Assembly: GCA_029256725.1 (NCBI GenBank)
Contig: JAQSXJ010000029.1
Span: 1-58,698 of the forward strand
Direction: 5' to 3'
Source of the DNA: Anaerocolumna sp.
GTDB taxonomy: Bacteria > Bacillota > Clostridia > Lachnospirales > Lachnospiraceae
DNA: 58,698 bases
This document shows positions 8,588 to 17,771 of the stretch, one piece after another. The position numbers and the translations under genes were made by a program. The notes beneath the pieces were generated by a model, which did no database searches, was not told the origin of the DNA, and saw only the letters and a list, made by a program, of their open reading frames with translations. Every line of letters begins with the position of its first letter. Position 1 is the stretch's first letter.

Positions 8588-10738
8588 CTATTGTACTATC
8601 ACATTTGCAAACATATGGGCACTTGTAAGTGGTGTTACGGAATGAAATAAGGTATAGGGATATCTATACTTCTCTACCTGGGCGGTTTGTGCCTCAATTT
8701 CCATCCAGAAGTTTTTTGTGCCTGCTTCCAGCCCAAGCTCTTCAAAAGAAATAGACGCAAAGCCATCTTCACCTCCGGGTATCAGGATTTTCTTTATTTC
8801 CTTTACCTTTGGTTCATTTTTAAATACCAGCGTAATTTCCAGAGGACAGCGCAGCTGGGGAGCAAGCTCTAGTCCCTGCTTACCGTTTAACACCGCAGGA
8901 ACCACTCCAAAATCAGTTTCCTCAACGGAGAATAATACTTCCTCTTCCCTCTTTGGAACTGGAAGCGCTGTGTAGATTATAAGGCTATTGTTACTATCCT
9001 TTAAGATATCCGATTGCAATAGCAGATTGCCTTTATAGGTTGAAGCCTTTAACCCCGTGGTTCTTATGTTGTAATAATTAATAAATTCAAATTCAGGTGT
9101 TTCCTCCACTTTCTCTGTTTCAGAAAGTATCCAGTCAAGGTTTAGGAAGTGCCAGTCAAAGCATACGTCCACATCTTCTGCCTGTACTGCCAGAACATAT
9201 TTACCGGGCGGAAGATTTACCTGGTACTCATAGCTTATACTTTCTTCTGCCCCTAAGGTAAAGTCCTGAGGTTCTCTCTTATATTCTCCTGTATGTGCAG
9301 GAGAAATCTGCAGCCAGAAGCTATTCTTTTGGGGTTTCTTTCCTGTATTCTTAAGCTCTATACTGACTTTTCCCTGATAACAGCCATTACCTGTTAAGTG
9401 AAAATCTTCTGTAATTGTAAGTTTAGAGTCAATGGTCTGTATTTTAGGGGTATCCTCCTGATATTTAAATATTACATTATCCACATACTCCATAGTAAGC
9501 AGCCCGCATTCCTTCTCATTGGTTGCCACTTTCCCAAGAATCTTGATATTATCAAAGGTAATATTACTGATACGGGTTTCCTCGTTAAAGCCCTGCAATC
9601 TGGATTTGGAAAGGAGCCAGTCGATTCCGGGATTTCCTATGTAGTAGATATCTTTAAAAGTGATATCTCTGATACTTCCCTTTTCTTTATCTCTGTTCCA
9701 GACCGAATCCCTGATTCGGATATCGAAAAGCTGAGCCCCCGGTGCGTTCTCAATTCTTATATTTTCAAAGCAGATATCTGAAACCTCAGCCCTGTCTCCA
9801 TGATGAATACCCATTAAGGGATATCCAGTAGGAGAATGAATAATATCAATGTTCTCAAAACGGACATTCCTGATTTTTTCAGCCCTAAGTTCAACGCCAA
9901 CCTCCAGAGGTCTTGCAAAGTCGTTCCAGAGAATGGAGTCCTTGAAAGTTACATTATCCACATCCCCGGTATTAAAGGCCTTTACGACAAAGGAATCATC
10001 CCATACCCTGGTAAAAATGTTCTGTACCAATACATTTCTTGAACCGCAGATATCTATTCCGTCAGAATTGCCACGGCAGCCAAAGATCTTAACATTATCA
10101 ATGGTTACATTATCACAGCCAAAAATCCTTAGACTCCAGTCATTGCTGTCAGTAATGGTAATATCCCGGATGCTTACTGCTTTGCAATGGAGAACATCGA
10201 TACATCTCTGATACACATTCCTGACTTCAAGAGGATATTTTTCCATACTGATAGTACCATAACCGCAGATTGTAAGGTGGCTGCATTGGTTAAATTCCAT
10301 CTTACCGTTTAGAAAGGCTCCTTCTTCCAGATATATAATGGTATTATCTTTTTCAAATTTCAGGACATCCACGGTATGGATACCTGGCCCGTAATAAATA
10401 ACATTATCAGCATATTTGTTAAAGTCTTCATACTTGATAGCCTCTGCAAAAACAATGAGGTTGTTATAAAAGCTTCCATTAATCTCAACAGAGAACTTCT
10501 TAGCTTCTTCCAGATGAAGAAAGATTTCATGCTCGTTGAAAGTATAATCTAATCCCAAACTAAGCGGCCTTATTACTACGCTTTGAAGAGGTGTTTCTGA
10601 ATGAATCCGTAAATCTACAGGTTCTTTCATTGTAAATTGTGTATATTCGCTAACCTGTACTTCGTTATAGGGCATGGGAAATATATGTGTTGTTTTAATT
10701 TTGATATTTTGATTATTCACAAAGACGGTATAATTCAT
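8588..10738 (-). CDS. GH28-like right-handed beta-helix glycosidase
   Basis: Predicted glycosidase with a parallel beta-helix resembling GH28 polygalacturonases and GH49 dextranases. A beta-sandwich of about 110 residues precedes a YYGPGIHTVDVL stretch (115-126), then repeated helix coils of the form N-V-x-I-x-N. The acidic cluster N-S-D-G-I-D (224-229) followed by W-D-D-S (246-249) matches the catalytic region of clan GH-N. The later G-H-G and R-I-K motifs of true polygalacturonases are not seen, so specificity probably differs. A C-terminal beta-rich region of about 280 residues follows. There is no signal peptide, so it is likely intracellular. GGAAGG precedes the ATG by about 9 nt. Confidence 0.7.
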   Translation of the reverse strand: MNYTVFVNNQNIKIKTTHIFPMPYNEVQVSEYTQFTMKEPVDLRIHSETPLQSVVIRPLSLGLDYTFNEHEIFLHLEEAKKFSVEINGSFYNNLIVFAEAIKYEDFNKYADNVIYYGPGIHTVDVLKFEKDNTIIYLEEGAFLNGKMEFNQCSHLTICGYGTISMEKYPLEVRNVYQRCIDVLHCKAVSIRDITITDSNDWSLRIFGCDNVTIDNVKIFGCRGNSDGIDICGSRNVLVQNIFTRVWDDSFVVKAFNTGDVDNVTFKDSILWNDFARPLEVGVELRAEKIRNVRFENIDIIHSPTGYPLMGIHHGDRAEVSDICFENIRIENAPGAQLFDIRIRDSVWNRDKEKGSIRDITFKDIYYIGNPGIDWLLSKSRLQGFNEETRISNITFDNIKILGKVATNEKECGLLTMEYVDNVIFKYQEDTPKIQTIDSKLTITEDFHLTGNGCYQGKVSIELKNTGKKPQKNSFWLQISPAHTGEYKREPQDFTLGAEESISYEYQVNLPPGKYVLAVQAEDVDVCFDWHFLNLDWILSETEKVEETPEFEFINYYNIRTTGLKASTYKGNLLLQSDILKDSNNSLIIYTALPVPKREEEVLFSVEETDFGVVPAVLNGKQGLELAPQLRCPLEITLVFKNEPKVKEIKKILIPGGEDGFASISFEELGLEAGTKNFWMEIEAQTAQVEKYRYPYTLFHSVTPLTSAHMFANVIVQ

Positions 10739-10884
10739 TTATAAGTCCTTCCTTACAGGTATTCATAGGCCATCTGAACGTTAGTACAAAAATTATGTGA
10801 GTGCAAACAATAGAGCATAAATTCCTCCACGTATTGCATAAGCTACTACTTCTTTTTTCATAAAGTGGATTGCTTAAAACCGTA

Positions 10885-10975
10885 GACAACAACATCATCA
10901 TCAACATTATTAATGTCAATATCAATATCATCATTATTATCTTTATTATTAATAATGTAATAATGAAATTAATAC
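10885..10975. repeat. Low-complexity ATT/ATC triplet tract
   Basis: The gap between the GHL6 and GH28-like genes contains a stretch built almost entirely of ATC, ATT and AAT triplets. It looks like imperfect trinucleotide expansion. Both strands have long open frames here only because the composition excludes stop codons; no ribosome site or domain supports a gene. Confidence 0.6.
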
Positions 10976-12948
10976 TCAGCCACAATCATCTGATGCAGCT
11001 CAAACTTTGGTACCTTAAATCGTACGGTTCCCTTCTCCTGTGTATAATTTAGCGCAAGCTCTCCGGGAGCAAGATATACCCGCTTAATCTCTTCCATGCA
11101 ATTTAACTGTACCTCAATCTCGTATAGAGGCTGTATATCTTCTATTACCTCAGTGTTCTTTCCTCGTTTAACCGGAACTCCATACAGCAGATGGACAACC
11201 AGACGATTCTTTTGCTTTGCCAGGGTTACGATTCCTTGTGCAGGAAGGGACGTTCTAACAGTCATCTTATCTTTGAGCAACTGGTCAAGAGCATGTTGAA
11301 CCATCCGCTTTAGAATAAGACTTCCTGTAGTCGCATAATCCCTAAATACCTCCCATGAGATATAGATGCCATCCTTTCCGTTTACCATTCCGGGTCCTGC
11401 TTTTTCATTCCTGCTTGGCGAATGAAGATGAGAACAAAAGGCTGCGGCTGTTCTGTTAAAATAGGGATTCTCCCTGCTGCCAAGTTCTTCTCCTGAAACA
11501 TTCTCTATTTCATAACCCTGTGAATACATAACAAAGGCTGCATTATCAAGGTCTGCTATTTTAAATCCCGGGCGGAAGTAATCCGGGCGGAATTCATTCT
11601 CCCCAAGGTAGCGAATACCAAAGTCCAGCTGAAAATCTGTCTTATCTCTATCTAATCCTGAACAGCCAGTTGACAGAAGCCTACCGCCCTGTTCTACATA
11701 TTGCACCAGCTTATTTTTCAGTTCTTTCTCCAGTAAAATGGTATCCGGTAATAAGATTAATGAATATCTTGTAAAATCCTCTTCCTCATCAATAACATTG
11801 AACAGATAATGCCCCTCCAGAAGGATTCTGGCAGCTCCGATATCTGCCAGTTTTGCAGCTTCTACTAAAGCTCTGTCATTTAAATCGCCGATCTTTTCTA
11901 AAACCGCTTCAGCAGACAGCACACCAATATCCGCATGATTTTCTGCCTCCACAAGCCAAGGCTCTTTCAGGCTTAATTCCTCATACGCTTTACCAATTAA
12001 AGTATAAGTTGCCATATCCATCTCTCCCGACGGATGCAGCTGGTCTCCGATAGAGACTCCCGCTCCATTAGCGATAGAAAGAGAGGCTTCATACCGGAGG
12101 GCATTGGGATGCTTGAAGCCCCCGAATTCTCCCCAGGACTGATGGAATTTTCCTGTCATACCCAGATACTCCACACCGAGAATTCTGGCGTAAGCAGCTG
12201 ACAGCGGGAAATGATCATATCCCCATCCACCGGTAGGCAGGCTTTCCAGTTCCAGATGACTGTTCTTATAAGCCAGATCTCTTCTGCCCCGCCTTATATG
12301 TCCTCCATTATGAAATACCGGCAGTCCCGGTTTAACACTGTCAATGGTTTCTCTTACCCGCTTTGCATAATTGTCATATACTCTTTCTGCCAAGGTCATA
12401 ACATCCTCTTCTTTAAAGGGGTCCATCCCCTCCCGTTCCATAGTCTCTCTGCAATGCTTGCAATAACAGGGCTGAACTCCGATAATGTCTAAGAAGATAC
12501 CATCGGCTTCATAATTCTCACATACCTCTTTGATCTGATCTAACAAATAATCCAGATATGGTGTATTGATGCATAATTTATGATAGCCTGGCTCCAGAAA
12601 GCTTTTGGTCCATAACATGGAATCGTCTTTCATTCTGACGATCCATTCCGGATGCCTGCGTGCAATTTTTTCATCAAAACCTGCGGATAGATATACCGGT
12701 GTCTTTACTCCTAGCGCATGTGCTGCCTCTATTTGATTTCCCAGGAGGTCAAAATGAAGATTTGGATGTATCTCATTTGCCTCTGAAGGATGATATGCCC
12801 AGCCGTGATGGCATTTTGAAAACAATGTTATGGAGTTGACACAGCCTTTTTGTAAGGCTTTCTGAAACTGCTCTTTGCTGAACTTTTCACCGATTCCTTC
12901 TATCTTTTCACTGGTATGAAAGTCCAGATGCACTTGCCTGTATTTCAT
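10969..12948 (-). CDS. GHL6/GH151-type hypothetical glycosyl hydrolase (putative alpha-L-fucosidase)
   Basis: TIM-barrel glycosidase of the hypothetical glycosyl hydrolase 6 group, related to GH151 fucosidases and GH42-like enzymes. The start MKYRQVHLDFHTSEKI is typical of the family. Barrel elements include D-G-I-F-L-D-I-I, a Cys-rich C-x-C-x-x-C stretch and V-F-H-N-G-G-H. A central domain (about 400-520) resembles the beta-galactosidase trimerisation fold, followed by a beta-sandwich. I set the start at the ATG at 12948 because AAGAGGTG lies 8 nt upstream. An in-frame ATG at 13038 has no ribosome site and would add 30 unconserved residues. It probably acts inside the cell on imported fragments. 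The fucosidase activity is a family-level guess. Confidence 0.7.
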   Translation of the reverse strand: MKYRQVHLDFHTSEKIEGIGEKFSKEQFQKALQKGCVNSITLFSKCHHGWAYHPSEANEIHPNLHFDLLGNQIEAAHALGVKTPVYLSAGFDEKIARRHPEWIVRMKDDSMLWTKSFLEPGYHKLCINTPYLDYLLDQIKEVCENYEADGIFLDIIGVQPCYCKHCRETMEREGMDPFKEEDVMTLAERVYDNYAKRVRETIDSVKPGLPVFHNGGHIRRGRRDLAYKNSHLELESLPTGGWGYDHFPLSAAYARILGVEYLGMTGKFHQSWGEFGGFKHPNALRYEASLSIANGAGVSIGDQLHPSGEMDMATYTLIGKAYEELSLKEPWLVEAENHADIGVLSAEAVLEKIGDLNDRALVEAAKLADIGAARILLEGHYLFNVIDEEEDFTRYSLILLPDTILLEKELKNKLVQYVEQGGRLLSTGCSGLDRDKTDFQLDFGIRYLGENEFRPDYFRPGFKIADLDNAAFVMYSQGYEIENVSGEELGSRENPYFNRTAAAFCSHLHSPSRNEKAGPGMVNGKDGIYISWEVFRDYATTGSLILKRMVQHALDQLLKDKMTVRTSLPAQGIVTLAKQKNRLVVHLLYGVPVKRGKNTEVIEDIQPLYEIEVQLNCMEEIKRVYLAPGELALNYTQEKGTVRFKVPKFELHQMIVAEY

Positions 12949-13251
12949 ATTCATTTCACCTCTTATTCTGATGTCTGCTGCCAGCATACTGTATCTGTAT
13001 CCTTGATAACTTAAAATTTTACTGCCTAATAGCTTCATAAGACTGACGAATTCAGTATTATTATTTTCTTGCTAGCTGTCTCGTCAGCTTCACTCCACAA
13101 GCCACCTCCGCTACGTAATGCTTAAATTCCTGCAATCTGATAATATTAATAACTCTGATCAAAAGTTAAAGATACAACCTAGTGTTATAAACTCCTATCC
13201 GGTATCACCACTGACACCGATTTACAGAAAACTCCCTGATATAAAACTTCT
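12949..13251. other. 303-bp gap before the GHL6 gene
   Basis: Apart from the GHL6 ribosome site at its edge I see no promoter or hairpin I would defend. On the minus strand roughly 33 codons ending near 13068 are open (reading ...HYVAEVACGVKLTRQLARK), without a start signal; this might be a gene remnant or chance. Confidence 0.3.
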
Positions 13252-13761
13252 CTATATTAAATTCACCCCGTAAATACCGGCCTCAGCTCCCCAACTGCTG
13301 TTTAGCTTAATTTCGATTTTCTCGATGCCCACCGCGTTGATTTCATGAACTTCATGCCTCTTCCAGTTATCTTTTATATTCTTAGTTATTACTCCATTCT
13401 TACAGTAAATCTTTAATTCGTAATCTCTTACCAAACAGTCCGGCAGCTTATCGGTATTGTCATTTTCAAGATAGCTGTCAAAGGTCAGTATAAGTTTACC
13501 TGCGTCCACAGGCTCTTTCGCTGATAATGTAAGCGTATGAGGAAAATCTCCTTCTCCAATCCACAGATTAGGAACGCCATAAGGTCTTGTATAAGGCGAT
13601 ACAGCCATAGCAGGCGTAAAAAGCCTTTGTTCCGGAACCATATTCTTAAATAAGATATTTCTATTTTTTTCATAACGGTGATCCAGATAAAAATAACCGG
13701 TAGCTTCTTTCAAAGGGACACTGTCATGATTGCATTCTTCAGCGTTATCCTGCGGATACAT
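13252..13761 (-). CDS. Orphan 169-residue beta-sandwich protein, function unknown
   Basis: I do not recognise this protein as a complete family. It is Asp/Asn/Tyr-rich without signal peptide or membrane segment. From the pattern of beta-strands (WIGEGDFPHTLTLSAKEPVDAGKLILTFDSYLEN, then IEKIEIKLNSSWGAEAGIYGVNLI) it looks like a carbohydrate-binding or discoidin-like sandwich of the kind found at the C-terminus of larger sugar-acting enzymes. The ribosome site is weak (CGGAG almost touching the ATG). It may therefore be a detached domain or a remnant of a longer gene. Its place between the binding protein and the GHL6 gene suggests a role in locus I. Confidence 0.5.
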   Translation of the reverse strand: MYPQDNAEECNHDSVPLKEATGYFYLDHRYEKNRNILFKNMVPEQRLFTPAMAVSPYTRPYGVPNLWIGEGDFPHTLTLSAKEPVDAGKLILTFDSYLENDNTDKLPDCLVRDYELKIYCKNGVITKNIKDNWKRHEVHEINAVGIEKIEIKLNSSWGAEAGIYGVNLI

Positions 13762-13826
13762 GCTCCGGTCTTATAATTATGTCATTACTGTCTATCGGGC
13801 AGAGTAACCGCTCTCTCATTAACAAT

Positions 13827-13867
13827 CCTTCTTCCATGTCTATAAAATAATCATACACGGAAGAAGG
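13827..13867 (-). terminator. Hairpin downstream of the locus I binding protein
   Basis: Arms at 13827-13839 and 13855-13867 (CCTTCTTCC core) pair over 13 bp with one G-U on the minus strand, around a 15-nt loop. It lies after the binding-protein gene and may end or attenuate the transport operon before the enzyme genes. The following T-tract is weak. Confidence 0.55.
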
Positions 13868-13992
13868 TTATTCTTTGAAGTATCCACAGTTAAATTTTGC
13901 AGCTGCTTATTTTTCGCTAACTTATCTGTTGATTACTATTAAATATAAAGTTGTTAGAAATAATTGCTGCTCTTTCTGGATCAATTTCTGTA

Positions 13993-15600
13993 TTACTTGG
14001 AAGCTCTCCATTCATCAATCTGGCGCTGAATCTCTTTTGTAACCACATCATCTCCAGCTTTTATCAGCTTATTGACAAAATCTTTATACAGTGCATCTGC
14101 ATCCGGAGCTGCACCGGAGTTTAAGGTAGTTTTATATTCACCGATTACTGCATTTACCTGAGCAAGTTCTGTTTTAATAGGATCAGTATCCAGTGTAAAG
14201 CCTTTAAGCTTTGACGGAGCTGCATCAGCATTTACCTGACTGATGAAATCACTCTGTAAGGTAAGAGGTTTGTTCTCCATGTAGATCTCATAACCGTTAA
14301 AGATGTTACCAATAGCCCAGTTGTACTGACCGTAAGGGCTGTCTGCGGTAGGCTGTGAAGTATAACCGATGGGCTGGATTTCTTTGTCGTTGATCTTGTT
14401 GTAGTGCTTACCTTCGATACCATATACCATTAAGTTATAGATATCTTTCCCTTTTTCTGTGTTTATTAACTCAATTAACTGCATTGCTCTTTCCGGATTC
14501 TTGGAATTAGAGGAGATAGCCATGTTGGTGGCTGCAGCTGCATAAGGGATATAATGTGAATTGTCAAAAGGAATCTTTACATAAGCGGTAGAACCTGCTG
14601 CTTCACTGGTTGCGATTTCAGATTCTGTAGGATAATATCCCTGACCTACCAGGTAGTTACCGCCGCCGCGTACTTCATAAATTTCCTGTGATACATTATC
14701 AGCAGTTAAGATATCTTTTCTGATATAACCTTTCTGGTACCAGTCGGAATATTCCTTCACAAAAGTCGCATATTCAGGTGTTCTGTAAAGATTGATAGGT
14801 GTGTAATCATCGCTGTATATATCAATTTTATAAGGGTTTAAGATCCACTCATATCCTTTTTCCACATGATCTGCAAAGCCGAAGACACCTTTTTGTAAAT
14901 CACCGCCGTCTTTTATCATCACGATATATTTCTCAAGTTCATCCCATAATTCCTGATCCATCTTCTGATGGGAACCAAACAATTCTGCTAATTGCTCCAC
15001 ATTGATCTGATCTTTGTATTTTTCATATATCTTTATAGGAAACTGTAAAGTAGATACATAAGAAACCATCTGCTGCATGTTTGGTATGCTGTAAAGCTTT
15101 CCGTCCACTCTTGATTTATCCAGGATATTCTCAGGAATCTCCTTTAACAGGGAAGGTGCATACTCTTCCATCAGTTTGTCAAGCTCCATATAGGAACCTT
15201 TTCTTACTTCCGTTACATAAGGAACCATCCAGCCATGCCATACGATATCAACATTTTCCTGGGAAGCACTGATTAGTTTCCATTTTTCTGCATAATCTGC
15301 TGAGGTGATACCCTCAAACTTAACAGTTGTACCGGGCAGATATTTCTGAAGTTCTTCGTTGAATTTATCCCAAACCTCCTGGGCATCCTTCTGCTCGCCA
15401 GGACTTAAGAATACCCATTTTAAAGTTACCGGTTCTGCTTCTTTCTCCGGTTCTGTCGTTCCTGTAGGGTCACCCTGCTCTGCATTTGTTTCTTTTGTTT
15501 CGTTAGTATTATTCGGCGTATTGCTGCTGCCCTTACAACCTGTTAGGATAATGGAAAACATAAGACAGATTACAACGAAAACTCTCATTCTCTTTAACAT
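13993..15600 (-). CDS. ABC transporter sugar-binding lipoprotein (CUT1, LplA-like)
   Basis: Extracellular solute-binding protein anchored to the membrane by a lipid, capturing oligosaccharides for the two upstream permeases. The start MLKRMRVFVVICLMFS leads into a lipobox I-L-T-G-C. A Ser/Thr/Glu-rich linker follows, then a family 1 binding fold of about 500 residues. I chose the ATG at 15600 because AAGGAGG lies about 9 nt upstream and the signal peptide begins there; a longer frame to 15723 would put 41 unrelated residues ahead of the signal peptide and overlap the permease gene. No ATPase gene is present, so a shared MsmX-type ATPase elsewhere is likely. Confidence 0.9.
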   Translation of the reverse strand: MLKRMRVFVVICLMFSIILTGCKGSSNTPNNTNETKETNAEQGDPTGTTEPEKEAEPVTLKWVFLSPGEQKDAQEVWDKFNEELQKYLPGTTVKFEGITSADYAEKWKLISASQENVDIVWHGWMVPYVTEVRKGSYMELDKLMEEYAPSLLKEIPENILDKSRVDGKLYSIPNMQQMVSYVSTLQFPIKIYEKYKDQINVEQLAELFGSHQKMDQELWDELEKYIVMIKDGGDLQKGVFGFADHVEKGYEWILNPYKIDIYSDDYTPINLYRTPEYATFVKEYSDWYQKGYIRKDILTADNVSQEIYEVRGGGNYLVGQGYYPTESEIATSEAAGSTAYVKIPFDNSHYIPYAAAATNMAISSNSKNPERAMQLIELINTEKGKDIYNLMVYGIEGKHYNKINDKEIQPIGYTSQPTADSPYGQYNWAIGNIFNGYEIYMENKPLTLQSDFISQVNADAAPSKLKGFTLDTDPIKTELAQVNAVIGEYKTTLNSGAAPDADALYKDFVNKLIKAGDDVVTKEIQRQIDEWRASK

Positions 15601-15629
15601 AAAATACCCTCCTTTTGATATGTAAACCT

Positions 15630-16514
15630 CTATTCTTTTACCGCACCTACTGTTAAACCTTTCGCAAAATACTTCTGAAAGAACGGGAAGATGATAAGCA
15701 TTGGTCCTGCTGCTACTATACACAATGCAAATCTTATGGTCTCAGAAGGAAGCTGCGTCAGATTGATACTGATTCCTGCTACCGGTGCACTCTCTGCCAT
15801 GTCTTTGATAAACTGTACTTCTCTTAATATCTGCTGCAGCAGATATTGTAACGAAAATAATTCCTTGCTTCTAATATAAATCAAAGCAGTATTCCAGTCA
15901 TTCCACCTGGCCAGTAGATTCAATAATGAAACTGTGGCAATAACCGGTTTTGACAAAGGCAGTACAATTTTGTAAAACACCTGCAGTTCTCTTGCACCAT
16001 CAATCTTGGCAGACTCAACAAGTGAAGGCGGCAGTCCCTGGAAGAAAGACCTGATTACGATAATGTGAAATGCATTAGCAAGGTTAGGCAAGATGTATAC
16101 CCAGATATTATCCTGCAGATGCAGATATTTAGTCATTAATATATAAGTAGGAATCAATCCTCCAGAAAACAACATTGTAAAAATAATAAAGAAAGTTACC
16201 GGCTTTTTGTACTTATAACTGGCTCTGGATAATGGATAAGCCATTAAAGTCATTACAACCATACTTAAAGCTGTGGCAACCAGGGAATAAAAAATTGTTA
16301 CCTTGTAGGAGTTTAACAACTGCCCCGGACTTTTCATAACATACTTATAAGCTTCCAACGAAAACTTATGGGGAATCAATTTATACCCTTCTGTTATAAG
16401 TGTCTGTTCATCGGTAATGGACGATGAAATGATTAATATAAACGGTATTATAAAACCCAGTGAAAATATTATAAAAAATATATTAACCGGTAAATTCGCT
16501 CTCTTGCTTTTCAC
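15630..16514 (-). CDS. Carbohydrate ABC permease, MalG/LplC family
   Basis: Integral membrane subunit of a CUT1 sugar importer with six predicted helices. The cytoplasmic EAA loop that contacts the ATPase reads E-S-A-K-I-D-G-A near residue 190, and the C-terminus ends in the common K-G-L-T-V-G-A-V-K-E. Translation begins at a GTG preceded by AGGAGG at 5 nt. It lies 11 bp after the partner permease and 29 bp before the binding protein, so the three form one operon. Confidence 0.92.
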   Translation of the reverse strand: MKSKRANLPVNIFFIIFSLGFIIPFILIISSSITDEQTLITEGYKLIPHKFSLEAYKYVMKSPGQLLNSYKVTIFYSLVATALSMVVMTLMAYPLSRASYKYKKPVTFFIIFTMLFSGGLIPTYILMTKYLHLQDNIWVYILPNLANAFHIIVIRSFFQGLPPSLVESAKIDGARELQVFYKIVLPLSKPVIATVSLLNLLARWNDWNTALIYIRSKELFSLQYLLQQILREVQFIKDMAESAPVAGISINLTQLPSETIRFALCIVAAGPMLIIFPFFQKYFAKGLTVGAVKE

Positions 16515-16525
16515 GTTTGCCTCCT

Positions 16526-17482
16526 CTAGAACAATGAATTTTCAGGTGATATCTTCTTAACGATTTTGTTGGTAGCTACTACCATAACAAATCCTACAAA
16601 GGATTGGAACAAGCCTACTGCCGTTGTAATTCCAATATCATCACCAGTCTGTAACCCACGGTAAATATAAGTATCTATAATATCGGTGGTAGGATATAAT
16701 AGTCCCACATTACGGGGTATATTATAAAAGAGACCAAAATCACCTTTGATAATGCCGCCGACATTTAAGATTGTCAGTACGGTCATAAGCGGAACCAGGG
16801 ATGGTATGGTAATATAACAAATCTGTTTCCATTTGCTTGCCCCATCAATAGAAGCTGCCTCAAATAACTGCTCATCTATTCCCATTAAAGCTGCATAGTA
16901 CATAATACAACTGAGTCCGACACTTTTCCATATCTGAACCACCGGCAATATAACCACCCAATATTTCGGTTCCAGGTACCAGTTGACGCCTTCCATGCCA
17001 AAGAACCTTATAATCTGGTTCATTATACCCATGTTGGGTTCCAGTAAGATATAGGTAATATAACCGACGATAACCCAGGATAAGAAATGCGGCAATATCA
17101 TGGTAGTCTGGTAAAACTTTAATAGCAGTCTGTTCTTGACTTCATAGAGAAGTATGGCAATGGCTACTGCACAGACGATTCCAAGTATTATGAATACCAA
17201 ACCGTAACCTACGGTATTTCTGGCAATCCTGAAAGCATCCTGCGAAGTAAAGAAGAACTTGAAATTTCGAAGTCCGACCCATTCACTGCCGAAGATACCT
17301 AAGTTGTTACGATAGTCTTTAAATGCAATAATTACTCCAAGCATCGGTATGTAACTGAAAACCAGAAAGAAGATAATACCAGGCACTAACATCATTGACA
17401 GCTCAAAATTATCTCTAAACACTCCCCATTTGCTCTTCTTTTTTATTGTTAAATTTACTTGTTCCCTTTTTGATTTCGACAT
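16526..17482 (-). CDS. Carbohydrate ABC permease, MalF/LplB family
   Basis: First gene of the locus I transport operon and partner of the LplC-type permease. Six helices are visible; the EAA loop is E-A-A-S-I-D-G-A-S-K. The basic N-terminus MSKSKREQVNLTIKKKSKWG is usual for this group. I prefer the ATG at 17482: the likely promoter would place the mRNA start near 17532, leaving about 50 nt of leader that contains GAAAGGG. In-frame GTG 17524 and ATG 17512 are alternatives that would sit almost at the transcript end. Spacing from GAAAGGG to this ATG is rather long, so the start is uncertain. Confidence 0.88.
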   Translation of the reverse strand: MSKSKREQVNLTIKKKSKWGVFRDNFELSMMLVPGIIFFLVFSYIPMLGVIIAFKDYRNNLGIFGSEWVGLRNFKFFFTSQDAFRIARNTVGYGLVFIILGIVCAVAIAILLYEVKNRLLLKFYQTTMILPHFLSWVIVGYITYILLEPNMGIMNQIIRFFGMEGVNWYLEPKYWVVILPVVQIWKSVGLSCIMYYAALMGIDEQLFEAASIDGASKWKQICYITIPSLVPLMTVLTILNVGGIIKGDFGLFYNIPRNVGLLYPTTDIIDTYIYRGLQTGDDIGITTAVGLFQSFVGFVMVVATNKIVKKISPENSLF

Positions 17483-17538
17483 AAACACCAGTACCCTTTC
17501 GTTATATTGCATAGTTTTTATCACTCTTACTGAGTTTT

Positions 17539-17567
17539 ATTATATCTCTTCAACAATTCACTAACAA
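17539..17567 (-). promoter_or_regulatory. Promoter of the locus I transport operon
   Basis: On the minus strand TTGTTA (17562-17567) and a perfect TATAAT (17539-17544) are separated by 17 bp, a good sigma-A promoter. Transcription would start near 17532. Confidence 0.65.
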
Positions 17568-17588
17568 TCATAGATATTTAACATAACC

Positions 17589-17616
17589 GTAGAATTTTAA
17601 CCAATATAAATTCTAC
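17589..17616. promoter_or_regulatory. 9-bp dyad upstream of the locus I promoter
   Basis: GTAGAATTT (17589-17597) and AAATTCTAC (17608-17616) form a perfect inverted repeat with a 10-bp spacer, about 70-75 bp before the predicted start. Position and spacing suit an activator such as the YesN-like regulator, but no footprint is known. Confidence 0.35.
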
Positions 17617-17771
17617 TATTTTTATACCACTAGGAATGTCCACATGAATTTTTGTATAGAATTTAAACAGATTCATATATGATTACTGCGGACTTAAGGT
17701 TAAATTGCATAGGAAAATTAGTTAGCGCAATACTATCTGATGATAAATTTTACCATTTGTTAAAAAACTAC

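Noticed and set aside
10713..10985. 90-codon minus-strand frame rich in Ile, Leu and Met
   Set aside because: It spans the triplet tract, overlaps the start of the GH28-like gene and the end of the GHL6 gene, and has no ribosome site. The hydrophobic look comes from ATT/ATC composition.
13038..13040. Upstream ATG as start of the GHL6 gene
   Set aside because: No Shine-Dalgarno sequence; the conserved N-terminus starts at 12948 with AAGAGGTG ahead of it.
15601..15723. Longer N-terminus for the locus I binding protein
   Set aside because: It would place 41 residues before a normal lipoprotein signal peptide and overlap the permease gene.
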